A stretch of 57,514 nt of DNA from Caldanaerobius fijiensis DSM 17918 (GTDB taxonomy: Bacteria > Bacillota > Thermoanaerobacteria > Thermoanaerobacterales > Caldanaerobiaceae), in contig NZ_FQVH01000001.1 in assembly GCF_900129075.1 (NCBI RefSeq), positions 1 through 57,514 on the forward strand. The letters run 5' to 3'. The notes beneath the pieces are model-generated. The model did not search any database and was not told where the DNA came from. It was given only the letters and a program-made list of their open reading frames with translations. The position numbers and the translations under genes were made by a program. Positions 1-8,331 of this stretch are shown piece by piece (the first letter of the stretch is position 1; every line of letters begins with the position of its first letter).

Positions 1-1
1 A

Positions 2-109
2 CAACCTGAAGAAGAAAGAGGGAATACGTGTACTACAATACAAAATGCAGCAATCGAGCATACATCGCAGAGAGGATTATATGTTTGGTCGATGAGTAGT
101 CAAGCCTAA
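2..109 (+). CDS. Possible C-terminal remnant of a protein entering from the left edge
   Basis: An open frame runs from the window edge to a TAA at 107-109 and gives 35 residues ending in VWSMSSQA. There is no start codon in view, so it is either the tail of a gene lying to the left or a chance frame. The stop falls inside the inner arm of a large nested inverted repeat. TnpB genes of IS200/IS605 elements commonly end inside their omega-RNA/right end, and a short basic-free tail of this kind would fit, but no catalytic motif is visible here. I do not recognise the family. Confidence 0.22.
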   Translation, partial: QPEEERGNTCTTIQNAAIEHTSQRGLYVWSMSSQA

Positions 110-203
110 AATGAACTCACTGCGTTCGGGCTTGACAACCCATCTTCCCAAACATGGGTAGTAGCTATGCGATGTATGCATAAGTATCAAGTGGCACTTG
201 ATA
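58..203. repeat. Nested inverted repeat plus short perfect palindrome (structured element, possibly a transposon right end)
   Basis: Three concentric arm pairs are visible: GCATACATCGCA at 58-69 with its complement at 168-179, ATGTTTGG at 81-88 with 148-155, and GTCAAGCC at 99-106 with 129-136. Together they would fold into one long bulged stem. Just after it, 185-203 is a perfect 9+1+9 palindrome (TATCAAGTGGCACTTGATA). The combination of a long structured RNA and a terminal hairpin resembles an IS200/IS605 omega-RNA and right end. No partner left end or transposase is in view, so this identity is inference. Confidence 0.5.
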
Positions 204-246
204 GATTTAATCATGGTGAAATTTAAAGAAACAATATTTAAATATC

Positions 247-282
247 AAAGATCTTTATTAATCTTGTTAAAGGTCGACCTTT
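247..282. promoter_or_regulatory. Candidate operator palindromes upstream of the Gfo/Idh gene
   Basis: Two perfect palindromes precede the oxidoreductase gene: AAAGATCTTT at 247-256 and AAAGGTCGACCTTT at 269-282. The second lies about 40 bases upstream of the start codon, where a repressor of the LacI or GntR type could act. No regulator gene is adjacent, and I cannot assign a family to the site. Confidence 0.3.
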
Positions 283-320
283 TTGGTTGATTACAAATCA
301 TATTATACGAGGGGGATTAG

Positions 321-1412
321 GTGATGAGAAAATTACGCATAGGTATAATAGGGACAGGCGGCATCGCCAATGCTCATGTTAACGCTTACAAGAACATTCC
401 TGAAGTGGAAGTGGTGGCAGGTGCAGACATAGTACCTGGAAAAGCCAGAGCGTTTTTGGACCGCCACGGTTTAACAGAGGCCAAGGCCTTCGAGAACCAC
501 AGGGACCTACTTGAACTGGATCTGGATGCCGTAAGCGTATGTACATACAATACAACTCACGCCGTATGTACCATAGACGCCCTCAATTCGGGCAAGCACG
601 TTCTCTGTGAAAAACCCATGTCCGTCACTTTAGATGAAGCTGTTGAAATGGTAAGGGCTGAAAAAAAATCAGGAAAGATTCTCACAATAGGTTTTCAGCC
701 CAGATATGACGTCAATATGCAGATGATAAAGCAGATCGTTCAATCGGGGATCCTGGGCAAAGTATACTACATCTCCACAGGTGGTGGGCGACGTAGGGGT
801 ATGCCCGGCGGCACTTTCATAAGGAAAGAAACCGCTGGAGTAGGAGCACTGGCGGATATCGGTTGCTATTCTTTGGATATGGTACTCAATGCCATCGGTT
901 ATCCAAAGCCGTTGACCGTGTCGGCCTATGCCTCAAATTATTTTGGCACAAAACCCCAGTATCACCCTGAGGCGTCAGAATTCAATGTTGATGACTTCGC
1001 CGCCGCATTTATACGCCTGGAAGGCGGAACAGTTATAGATTTCAGGATTTCCTGGGCTATGCACATGGATACTATGGGCGATACCATCTTCCTGGGCGAA
1101 AATGCTGGCTTAAAGGTGAAATCTCCAGGACTTGGAAGCCCATGGGGCGGCGCATGGGATGGCGGTGTAGGACCAATATACCTGTACCAGGATATATTAG
1201 GGCAGCATACTGAAACCGCAATACCTCTCAAGCAAAATTACGGGCCAAGTATATTTGAAAAGAAGGTCAGAGATTTTGTAGATGCGATACTGCAAAACAG
1301 ACCGGCTCCCATACCCACCAGCGAAATACTTTACAACCAGGCCATAATTGATGGTATTATCAGATCTGTAGAAAGCGGACGTGAGGTGGAAATAAATATC
1401 CCTGAAATCTAA
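321..1412 (+). CDS. Gfo/Idh/MocA family NAD(P)-dependent oxidoreductase
   Basis: A cytoplasmic dehydrogenase of the glucose-fructose oxidoreductase / inositol dehydrogenase family, acting on a sugar, polyol or related hydroxy compound. The N-terminal Rossmann domain starts with GTGGIA (residues 11-16) and has the family signature CEKP (96-99), whose Lys is catalytic in the family. The C-terminal half is the alpha/beta substrate domain with a DIGCYSLDMV segment. At 363 aa it is of normal length. A GGGGG ribosome site at 311-315 suits either the GTG at 321 or the ATG at 324; 324 is equally plausible. It stands alone, between candidate operator palindromes and a strong terminator. The substrate cannot be told from sequence. 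Confidence 0.9.
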   Translation: MMRKLRIGIIGTGGIANAHVNAYKNIPEVEVVAGADIVPGKARAFLDRHGLTEAKAFENHRDLLELDLDAVSVCTYNTTHAVCTIDALNSGKHVLCEKPMSVTLDEAVEMVRAEKKSGKILTIGFQPRYDVNMQMIKQIVQSGILGKVYYISTGGGRRRGMPGGTFIRKETAGVGALADIGCYSLDMVLNAIGYPKPLTVSAYASNYFGTKPQYHPEASEFNVDDFAAAFIRLEGGTVIDFRISWAMHMDTMGDTIFLGENAGLKVKSPGLGSPWGGAWDGGVGPIYLYQDILGQHTETAIPLKQNYGPSIFEKKVRDFVDAILQNRPAPIPTSEILYNQAIIDGIIRSVESGREVEINIPEI

Positions 1413-1420
1413 TAAATACA

Positions 1421-1468
1421 AAAAAAGAGAAGCCATAACAAAATAAAAAATAAAGGCTTCTCTTTTTT
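1421..1468 (+). terminator. Rho-independent terminator after the Gfo/Idh gene
   Basis: A 14-bp stem formed by AAAAAAGAGAAGCC (1421-1434) and GGCTTCTCTTTTTT (1455-1468) with an A-rich 20-base loop and a T run. Because it is flanked by A and T runs, it could also stop minus-strand transcription coming from the nucleotidyltransferase gene. Confidence 0.85.
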
Positions 1469-1535
1469 CAACACAAACTTAACACAGAATTTTTTTATGT
1501 GCGACACTTATAACAATGGGGGAATTTTATGAATA

Positions 1536-2612
1536 CTAGTATGGTTTTTGAACTGCTTGGCGTCCTTGATACTTGGTTACAATATTGGGATTTTTGAGCA
1601 AGATATCCTCGGCAATTTCCCACAACCTGGGAAGAAAGCGGATGACATCTTGGCTACGGCAGATGATATCGTCAGTAGAGGTAATACCGAGATCGGCGAC
1701 TATATTTTCAAAAGCTGGAGTAAATGCTCGCTGCAGATCGGATGGGGCATCTGCAGCCAAAATTTTATGGCAGCGCGCAAATGTTGCTACGATCCAAAAG
1801 ACTGCTTCGTGATGATAACCACTTCGAATAAGTTCACGACTTCCATCAATAGCAATGGGTCGTGCTATGGTTGTTATGTCAGTACTGAAAAAGAATGGCG
1901 TTTTTGCGACAGTCACAGCAGCATCGAATGTTCTGGCAAGCTCGTCGACATATTCTTCGACACGCTGCGGAGTCATATGAGTACACCCAAGTAATTCAAG
2001 CAGATTTGAATAGAAATCTAAATGACCATATTCCATAAGTACTTCACGGGCAGCAACGTAGCGGCGTCGTACGGTGGGATTACGAAGTGCTGCCACCAGA
2101 ATAACATGCGTGGTCACACCAGTCGGAAACAGCCATGATGTCACTTGATCGTAAAATGGTGCAGATGTATCAATGCTCCTCAATCCATTCTCAATTTTTT
2201 TCATGACATTCTCACATCGCCTACGTACCCACAATTCTTCAGCAAAGTGCTGAGACACCTGTGATTGCAACTGCCGCAAACGTCCTGTAGGATCAGCAAT
2301 GATTGTATTCACTCGAAAACTGCCCGCCAAGTGATAATTCGCTAAAACTTTCTCCGCCGAAGAAAGCTGATTCCAGGATAGATAAGTAACCTCCAGTAAA
2401 GCTCCATTATATAAGAACTTTCCTAATTTAGGCGGGGGTTCGTCCAGTGCAGTGACTACCACAATGTCTACATCGGACGATGTTGACAACTCAGCGTCAT
2501 TCGACATTTCTACAGTTGAGCCACTGAAATACGCACCCTGAAACCACTCCTCTTTACTAGCATGCTGCATAACCCATTCAGTAGCTGCAGCCTTTGCAGC
2601 TCCAACTTTCAT
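1536..2612 (-). CDS. Nucleotidyltransferase of the DNA polymerase beta superfamily
   Basis: The N-terminus holds the superfamily signature G31-S32 followed by D47-x-D49 in a SSDVDIVVV strand, the arrangement that binds Mg2+ and nucleotide in aminoglycoside adenylyltransferases and related enzymes. The remaining 300 residues form a mostly helical region without a motif I recognise. The protein has 358 aa, no membrane segment, and is preceded by a GGAGAG ribosome site. It stands alone on the minus strand, between the Gfo/Idh and rnpB terminators. It may modify an antibiotic or small molecule, but the substrate is unknown. Its codon use looks richer in G+C than that of the GH38 gene nearby, so the two probably have different histories. 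Confidence 0.75.
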   Translation of the reverse strand: MKVGAAKAAATEWVMQHASKEEWFQGAYFSGSTVEMSNDAELSTSSDVDIVVVTALDEPPPKLGKFLYNGALLEVTYLSWNQLSSAEKVLANYHLAGSFRVNTIIADPTGRLRQLQSQVSQHFAEELWVRRRCENVMKKIENGLRSIDTSAPFYDQVTSWLFPTGVTTHVILVAALRNPTVRRRYVAAREVLMEYGHLDFYSNLLELLGCTHMTPQRVEEYVDELARTFDAAVTVAKTPFFFSTDITTIARPIAIDGSRELIRSGYHHEAVFWIVATFARCHKILAADAPSDLQRAFTPAFENIVADLGITSTDDIICRSQDVIRFLPRLWEIAEDILLKNPNIVTKYQGRQAVQKPY

Positions 2613-2663
2613 AAGTATCTCTCCAATCCATCCATGATTATTTTCTATTCGGTGGCAAATAGC

Positions 2664-2696
2664 AAAAAAGACCTGCTGAAAAGCAGGTCTTTTTTT
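2664..2696 (-). terminator. Terminator of rnpB
   Basis: A stem of AGACCTGCT against AGCAGGTCT with a short loop and, on the minus strand, a T run at 2669-2664. It directly follows the 3' end of the RNase P RNA. Confidence 0.85.
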
Positions 2697-2698
2697 AA

Positions 2699-3037
2699 AG
2701 CGAGTAAGCCTGTAAGCCGGGTTCTGTCTTGGATGGTCATTTATCTAGGATGTCAGTTGCCTGACACCTCTAGCGGCTTACCCCGAGGCATCGGCGGGCC
2801 ACCTTATCGCCTCCATACTTAGCCTTGCTCCAGGTGGGGTTTACATGGACAGACCAGTCGCCTGGCTGTCGGTGAGCTCTTACCTCACCTTTTCACCCTT
2901 ACCGACATCTCATCGGCGGTATATCTCTGTTGCACTTTCCTTGGAGTCACCTCCACTGGGTATTACCCAGCACCCTGCCCTTTGGAGCCCGGACTTTCCT
3001 CGTGCACAGCACGCGACCATCCGGCTTACTCACATAT
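2699..3037 (-). ncRNA. rnpB: RNase P RNA (bacterial class A-like)
   Basis: The catalytic RNA of RNase P, which matures tRNA 5' ends. Read on the minus strand, the 5' part contains GAGGAAAGTCCGGGCTCC (P4/J3-4 core) and the 3' part contains GACAGAACCCGGCTTACAGG (P4 partner), both nearly universal. The ends GAGTAAGCC and GGCTTACTC pair as helix P1. Length of about 340 nt fits the class. A promoter (TTGACA, 17 bp, TATTAT) lies at 3092-3064 and a terminator at 2696-2664, so the gene is its own unit. The exact 5' end is estimated from P1 pairing and may be up to 20 nt upstream. Confidence 0.97.
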
Positions 3038-3063
3038 CATATTCATTTCCTATCAGCTCATAT

Positions 3064-3092
3064 ATAATAGCACATATATTAGTATATGTCAA
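3064..3092 (-). promoter_or_regulatory. Sigma-A promoter of rnpB
   Basis: On the minus strand TTGACA (3092-3087), a 17-bp spacer, then TATTAT (3069-3064). The start point would fall near 3057, about 20 nt before the P1 helix. Confidence 0.8.
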
Positions 3093-3099
3093 TCACGAA

Positions 3100-5628
3100 T
3101 TACTTCCATAATTTTAATGACTTAATCTCATATGGATGTATTACATCAACGGCTTCAGAGCTATCTTTTTCATTGAGATCACATGGTTTTATATTGAACA
3201 AGGTAATATTACTGCTCAGCTTAAATAAACTTTCCTTATCTGTTGTATTAAATACTCTCACAATATAATTATCTTTATAATAATCAGATTTTTTAAATAC
3301 CGTCAAAATACAATTTCCCTCTGTTGTGATAAATGAACCTGCATACGGTAATACAGCGCCATCATTCTCGTTCACCTTTATTTTTGCTTCTAATGGATAT
3401 AGCATTTCCCACCTGTCTTTATACGATTCATTTTCGTTCCACATGCCAATGTATGATGAAATTGAAAAATCCCACTTTAGCTCACCCTCATTTAAAAACC
3501 AAACATCTTCATCCCCACCACTTCTTACATCTCTTAAAAGGATTACACTTAAATCATTTACCTCATTATAATTGATATCAAATGCAGAATGGTCACTACT
3601 TAATGAGATGGAAGCTTTATCACCGTTTAGTGACAGCCAGCCTTGAACCTCTCTATAGCGCATATAAAGCTCATCAGATATCTCGTCAGGTGCAAATATT
3701 TTTGAATCTGCTAAATATCTACCGTATTCCTGTACACCATATGGAACTGCATAAAACAATTTTTTGAAGTTATTTATAAAATTGAATTTCATTTTAATCT
3801 GTACATTTGGAACGCCCGGCCAATACAGCGTTGGTCTTATTCTTATCTGTTTTTTCACGTGGATCAATGAGATTTCTAATCTAATCTTTGCATTGCAAAT
3901 TTCTGTTTCAATAAGTACTTTTGTCCAAAGACAATTGTCTTCAATAATTCTAACGCTTCTTACATGCTTTCTGGAACTATCTAAAAGTTCTTTATTAACT
4001 TCTCTTTCTGCCACACCAACGGAATTATCCAAAAATGCATTTATTTCTAAAAAATCTTCATTTCTAGTCAAATCTATCCCTAATTCAAGATCTTTTATAT
4101 AATTGAATGTACCATCTATTTTATTTATTGAGATTTCATAATATTTATTTTTTAATATTATAAAATCGTCTTTTTCAAATATTTCTCTATTGGCAATGGA
4201 TGTCCCGAGGCCCTCTTCTATCCTAAACGCTTTGTAACCAAAAGAGGGAATATTCTCCACGTATGCACAATATTGTTGATTCAAATTTACTATCGGATAC
4301 ACATTATTTTCGTTATCTTTTAAAACATAGTGCTTCGTATCATCTAAATCGTTTGCCTCAAAATAAATTATATCTGATCTTTTCCAGTTCATAGAGTTAA
4401 AGACGATAACTGAATTTTTCTCAGCCTTAATAATTGAACAAAGTTTTTCTAAACTCAAATCTTTAATTTTATTCGCAATATAAAGTGCTGTTTGTTTATA
4501 CATATTTCTATCAAAATTTGTTTGAGCTCCCCCAACACCACCATAATTATGATCCTGCGTTACCAATTGTAATCTCCACGCATAATCTATCCATTCCTTG
4601 GTAGTTCCTGGCGCCATTTTTAAGTCATAATATCTTCTTTTTCCTCCAGAACCACCTTTGTGTTTAAGAGGATTGTTTGGCTCACTATATAAAACTGGTA
4701 TGTTAAGAAGCTCGCATATAGCACTATATTTCTCTGCCTCTATTAATTGTGATGTAACTTTTTTATCAAGCTGATATAACTTAACATGAAGCGCCGATGC
4801 ATTATGACCCCATCGCGAAGGAAATTCCCCACTTTTTACTTCTAACAAACTATTATCCATATTTTTTAGTACATCGACTGCGCTTGATACTTTGAAGTTT
4901 AAATCATTATACTTTTTATTTAAATATTCCAAAAGGTCTCCTACATTAACCCTTTGCCACTTTCCATCTTCTTTCGAAACAAACGTATTAAAGTCTCCAA
5001 GATCGCCCGCTGAACATGATATCAATATATCTTCAGCAAGTATAGATTCTTTTATCTCTTTCAAATAGGGTATTATTTCACCTTCAATGTTATAATACGA
5101 ATAATGAACAGGAAAATTGTAAGCAATTATTTTGCTTGTATCCAGACCTTTCCAATAAAATCTCGCTCCGTATTTAAATCCACGTGAAAAAAGATAATAA
5201 TTAACTCCTGCCTTTTTAAATATTTGCGGAGATTGTTCAGCCAATCCGGGTAAATCAGAGTGTACCGTGATTTGGGTATCAATTCCCAATAATTCACTTA
5301 AAATTCTTTTGCCATACGTCACATTTCTAACCAGCGATTCGCCATCATGGGTATTCTCGAGTCTGTCAGTATAACAAGCGCCTATCTCCAGTTGTCTATT
5401 TAAAAACAATTTTCTTACAATATCCTTTTTATCTGGGTGCCTGTCAATATAATACTCTAAAAATCTTACAGTCTCAATTAAAAAATGCATATTTTCGTTA
5501 GCAGCAGCAGATGTTACTGCATCGTCGATTATTTTAGAGCCAATTTCCAAACAGTCCGCTTGCTCGCCGATCCAATACAAATCAAGATGGGATGAATGCA
5601 ATACAAAAATATTACTTTTATTCCCCAT
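3100..5628 (-). CDS. Glycoside hydrolase family 38-like protein (alpha-mannosidase type)
   Basis: An 842-aa cytoplasmic protein without a signal peptide. The N-terminus has H14-L-D16-L-Y-W, matching the zinc-binding HxD strand of GH38. HSDLPGLAEQSPQIF around residues 123-136 has an Asp (D125) in the place of the catalytic nucleophile and the typical SPQ that follows. The C-terminal half is beta-rich, as in the family's sandwich domains. The likely role is cleavage of alpha-mannosides or another alpha-glycoside taken up by the cell. It lies 108 bp downstream of an amino-acid permease gene on the same strand. The gene is visibly more AT-rich than the core genes, which hints at transfer. The exact specificity is uncertain. 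Confidence 0.75.
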   Translation of the reverse strand: MGNKSNIFVLHSSHLDLYWIGEQADCLEIGSKIIDDAVTSAAANENMHFLIETVRFLEYYIDRHPDKKDIVRKLFLNRQLEIGACYTDRLENTHDGESLVRNVTYGKRILSELLGIDTQITVHSDLPGLAEQSPQIFKKAGVNYYLFSRGFKYGARFYWKGLDTSKIIAYNFPVHYSYYNIEGEIIPYLKEIKESILAEDILISCSAGDLGDFNTFVSKEDGKWQRVNVGDLLEYLNKKYNDLNFKVSSAVDVLKNMDNSLLEVKSGEFPSRWGHNASALHVKLYQLDKKVTSQLIEAEKYSAICELLNIPVLYSEPNNPLKHKGGSGGKRRYYDLKMAPGTTKEWIDYAWRLQLVTQDHNYGGVGGAQTNFDRNMYKQTALYIANKIKDLSLEKLCSIIKAEKNSVIVFNSMNWKRSDIIYFEANDLDDTKHYVLKDNENNVYPIVNLNQQYCAYVENIPSFGYKAFRIEEGLGTSIANREIFEKDDFIILKNKYYEISINKIDGTFNYIKDLELGIDLTRNEDFLEINAFLDNSVGVAEREVNKELLDSSRKHVRSVRIIEDNCLWTKVLIETEICNAKIRLEISLIHVKKQIRIRPTLYWPGVPNVQIKMKFNFINNFKKLFYAVPYGVQEYGRYLADSKIFAPDEISDELYMRYREVQGWLSLNGDKASISLSSDHSAFDINYNEVNDLSVILLRDVRSGGDEDVWFLNEGELKWDFSISSYIGMWNENESYKDRWEMLYPLEAKIKVNENDGAVLPYAGSFITTEGNCILTVFKKSDYYKDNYIVRVFNTTDKESLFKLSSNITLFNIKPCDLNEKDSSEAVDVIHPYEIKSLKLWK

Positions 5629-5736
5629 ATTAAATCCCCCTAGACTTAATGTTTGTTTTAAATTTTTGAATTATTTCTATATAAGCTATAAAATTCCTTC
5701 TTCTCTCTTACAACACCTTTGTATTTTATATTGAGA

Positions 5737-7086
5737 TCACCACCTCTCAAACAGATTTATTCTTTTGGCTACACTGTAAAAAATGAAAAGAAATAATATA
5801 ATCACAATTCCCACAATAAAGCCTATCCTCTCTTTAGGTACCACCAGCGATGACAATATTACAAGCAACACACCTATCAGGCCTATCCAGGACAAAAGCG
5901 GATATCCCTTCGCTTTAAAAGTTAACTTATCCTTCATACCTTTTTTGTCGATGTACTTTCTAAATTTTATATGTGTCAGGAGTATTATAATCCAGTTGCT
6001 GAACTGTATAATGCCTGCAGAACTGGTTATATACTCATAAACTGCCTTTGGCAGGATATATGATAATGTTATCGCTATTATCAATCCCATTGATGTGGCC
6101 ATAAGAGCATATATAGGTATTCCACGCTTGTTTTCTTTCGCCAATAGCGTAGGGGCAAATTCCCCTTGCCCTAGAGAAAAGAGTACCTGTGTTACTGCGT
6201 ACATAGCAGCGTTCATGGTAGTAAGTGCCGCAGTTAATATTATAAAATTGAGTATAGAGTCAGCATATGGAATTTTGACAAAATCAAAAAGCTTTACAAA
6301 TGGGCTTATTTTCACACTTATTAATTTCCATGGGGTCAGTGCTAAAAGTACCACAAAAGAACCTGTATAAAGGATAGTGAGCAATGCTATTACATTTCTC
6401 AAGGTGTTTTTTATGGTCCTCTCGGATCTGGCTTGATTGGCCGCCATTGCTGTCACTTCTATACCTGCAAACGACAAAAGGGACATGAGCATGGCGCCGT
6501 ACATGCCTTTTATACCGTTGGGAAAAAAGCCGCCAAATTTTACGTAGTTTTCAAACCCGATATCAGGCCTTTTAGGTGATAGCATAATAAGCAATACTAT
6601 CCCTGCAATAATTATAAACATCAAAGCCAACACCTTTATAACGGAAAAAATAGATTCAATGAGGCTGAAATCCTCAATCCCCATAAGATTTACCCCTACT
6701 ATTAACACAGAATACATCAAAGTAAACACCCATAAAGGAATTGCAGGAAACCAGTACCTGGTAAATATAGCTGATGCAGTAACCTCACTGGACATCACCA
6801 AAACACCTGCTACCCAGTATAGCCATCCGCTCATAAATCCATATCTATTTCCAAGAACTTCCTGAGCATAAACCCTGAATGAGCCTGCAACAGGCTGGGC
6901 CGTGATCATTTCTACCAATGCCTGAAAAACAGTATACATTAAAAAAACACTTATAAGTGTGTTTATCAATATAGCAGGCCCTGCTTCCTTTATAGCAATA
7001 CCACTGGCCAAAAAGAATCCAGCGCCAATAATACCGCCAACGCTCAACATGGTCAATTTGTTTGTAGAAATTTTTCCCCGTTCCAT
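5737..7086 (-). CDS. APC-superfamily amino acid permease
   Basis: A 449-aa inner-membrane transporter with about 12 hydrophobic segments. The first helix carries GGIIGAGFFLASG (residues 17-29), the glycine-rich unwound region that binds the amino-acid substrate in the APC superfamily. A conserved PVAGSFRVYAQEVLG stretch (about 65-79) covers the helix 2-3 loop. Similar lengths and motifs occur in GABA, arginine and aromatic amino acid permeases; the substrate cannot be read from sequence. It is the first gene of a probable unit with the GH38-like gene and is divergent from the flavodiiron-like gene across 215 bp of AT-rich DNA. Confidence 0.88.
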   Translation of the reverse strand: MERGKISTNKLTMLSVGGIIGAGFFLASGIAIKEAGPAILINTLISVFLMYTVFQALVEMITAQPVAGSFRVYAQEVLGNRYGFMSGWLYWVAGVLVMSSEVTASAIFTRYWFPAIPLWVFTLMYSVLIVGVNLMGIEDFSLIESIFSVIKVLALMFIIIAGIVLLIMLSPKRPDIGFENYVKFGGFFPNGIKGMYGAMLMSLLSFAGIEVTAMAANQARSERTIKNTLRNVIALLTILYTGSFVVLLALTPWKLISVKISPFVKLFDFVKIPYADSILNFIILTAALTTMNAAMYAVTQVLFSLGQGEFAPTLLAKENKRGIPIYALMATSMGLIIAITLSYILPKAVYEYITSSAGIIQFSNWIIILLTHIKFRKYIDKKGMKDKLTFKAKGYPLLSWIGLIGVLLVILSSLVVPKERIGFIVGIVIILFLFIFYSVAKRINLFERW

Positions 7087-7301
7087 CTATTAATACCTCC
7101 ACAATATATCATCTACTATAATATATAATTTATGCAAATGAGAACCATATGAATATTAATTTTCTCCTAATATATATTGTATATTACATAAACTAATGGT
7201 ATAATTTTTATTGTGATAACATCGTTGATTGTATATTTGATACTTTTTCCAGTGAAGTCATGATATGATTTATTTAAAACAGAGGGAAAGGAGAGGTAGA
7301 A

Positions 7302-8033
7302 ATGGAAGGATACGATGTGGACAAAGCTGTTAAATTAGACGAAGGCATATATTGGGTTGGGTATTTTGATGAATCAGCCAGTTTGCACTGCAATCCGTAC
7401 ATAATCGACGACGGCGAAGACGTGGTTTTTATAGAACCAGGATCGGTTCCCCACTATCCTATCGTATTGAACAAAGTAGTATCCATCATCGACATAAGGA
7501 GGATAAATTACATTTTAGAGTCCCATCAAGATCCAGATCTTTGCGCTTCCATCCCAAAATTTGAGGAAGTTATAAACAGAAAGGATCTCAAAGTGGTAAC
7601 TCATTCCAGAGCTGCTATACTCATGGCTCATTATGGCTTTAAAGCGCCTTTTTATTACGTGGATCAAAATGAGTGGAAGTTGACACTAAAAAGCGGCAGG
7701 ACTTTGAGGTTTATTTTCACGCCTTACTGCCATTTCCCAGGGATGTTCGTAACCTATGATGAAAAAAGCAAAATTCTGTTTTCAGGTGATATATTCGGCG
7801 CGTTTTCTTACGACTGGAACCTTTTTGCAAACAAATATTATATAGAGGCCATGAAAGCTTTTCATGAAAACTACATGCCTTCCAAGGAAATCCTCAATAG
7901 AGCTATGGAAAAGATCGAACAGCTGGACATCAAGATGATATGTCCCCAGCACGGCTCTATAATCGATAAAGACATACAAAAATACATAGATGCCCTTAAA
8001 GAATTAGATCCTGGCGACTACATGTATTATTAA
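7302..8033 (+). CDS. Flavodiiron-like metallo-beta-lactamase-fold protein (diiron oxygen-binding type)
   Basis: A 243-aa protein equal to the diiron domain of flavodiiron proteins, with no flavodoxin domain. Candidate metal ligands: H75-x-D77-x-D79 in SHQDPD, His in YCHFPG (about 144), Asp in FSGDIFGAF (about 163) and His in CPQHGS (about 220). Classical enzymes have HxExDH; here the Glu is Asp and the final His is Leu. Stand-alone domains of this kind are known as oxygen-binding diiron proteins that sense or scavenge O2 in anaerobes. A GGAAAGGAGAGG ribosome site precedes the ATG. It forms a unit with the 94-aa gene 13 bp downstream. Sensor versus reductase function is inference. Confidence 0.82.
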   Translation: MEGYDVDKAVKLDEGIYWVGYFDESASLHCNPYIIDDGEDVVFIEPGSVPHYPIVLNKVVSIIDIRRINYILESHQDPDLCASIPKFEEVINRKDLKVVTHSRAAILMAHYGFKAPFYYVDQNEWKLTLKSGRTLRFIFTPYCHFPGMFVTYDEKSKILFSGDIFGAFSYDWNLFANKYYIEAMKAFHENYMPSKEILNRAMEKIEQLDIKMICPQHGSIIDKDIQKYIDALKELDPGDYMYY

Positions 8034-8046
8034 GAAAGGTCGTGGT

Positions 8047-8331
8047 ATGATGGGAACATACAAGGATTTAATAGAAATGGTAATAAAAAGAGAATTGGGC
8101 ATTCTAGGTAAAGATAAAACCTTTGCCGTGCTTAATGACTTCAACATAATAGCCGACGAAGACGGAAATGTCCAATCTATCGCCGGCGATGGCAAAACCA
8201 TATTGAATGATTTATTAGATCAATTTGGAAAAAGATATGGTTTATGGGCAGTACTCGGCTGCAAGATATCAGTCTTAAAAGCAGCTAATGCATATAATCT
8301 CGAACTGCCCGAAATCCTCACTAGAAAATAG
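8047..8331 (+). CDS. Unrecognised 94-aa protein downstream of the flavodiiron-like gene
   Basis: No family recognised. The protein is soluble, begins with an amphipathic helix (YKDLIEMVIKRELGILG), has a central acidic turn (IIADEDGNVQ), and ends in an alpha-helical stretch containing the only cysteine. The second Met at 8050 is an equally good start. It is separated by 13 bp from the flavodiiron-like gene and followed by a strong terminator, so the two are almost surely co-transcribed. A partner or effector role for the diiron protein is possible but is only inferred from linkage. Its 3' end overlaps the 3' end of nif3 by 11 bp on the opposite strand. Confidence 0.75.
   Translation: MMGTYKDLIEMVIKRELGILGKDKTFAVLNDFNIIADEDGNVQSIAGDGKTILNDLLDQFGKRYGLWAVLGCKISVLKAANAYNLELPEILTRK

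Noticed and set aside
1510-1600. A 22-codon + strand frame starting at 1530 with a GGGGG ribosome-like site
   Set aside because: Too short, no family, and it lies in the 3' end of the opposite nucleotidyltransferase gene.
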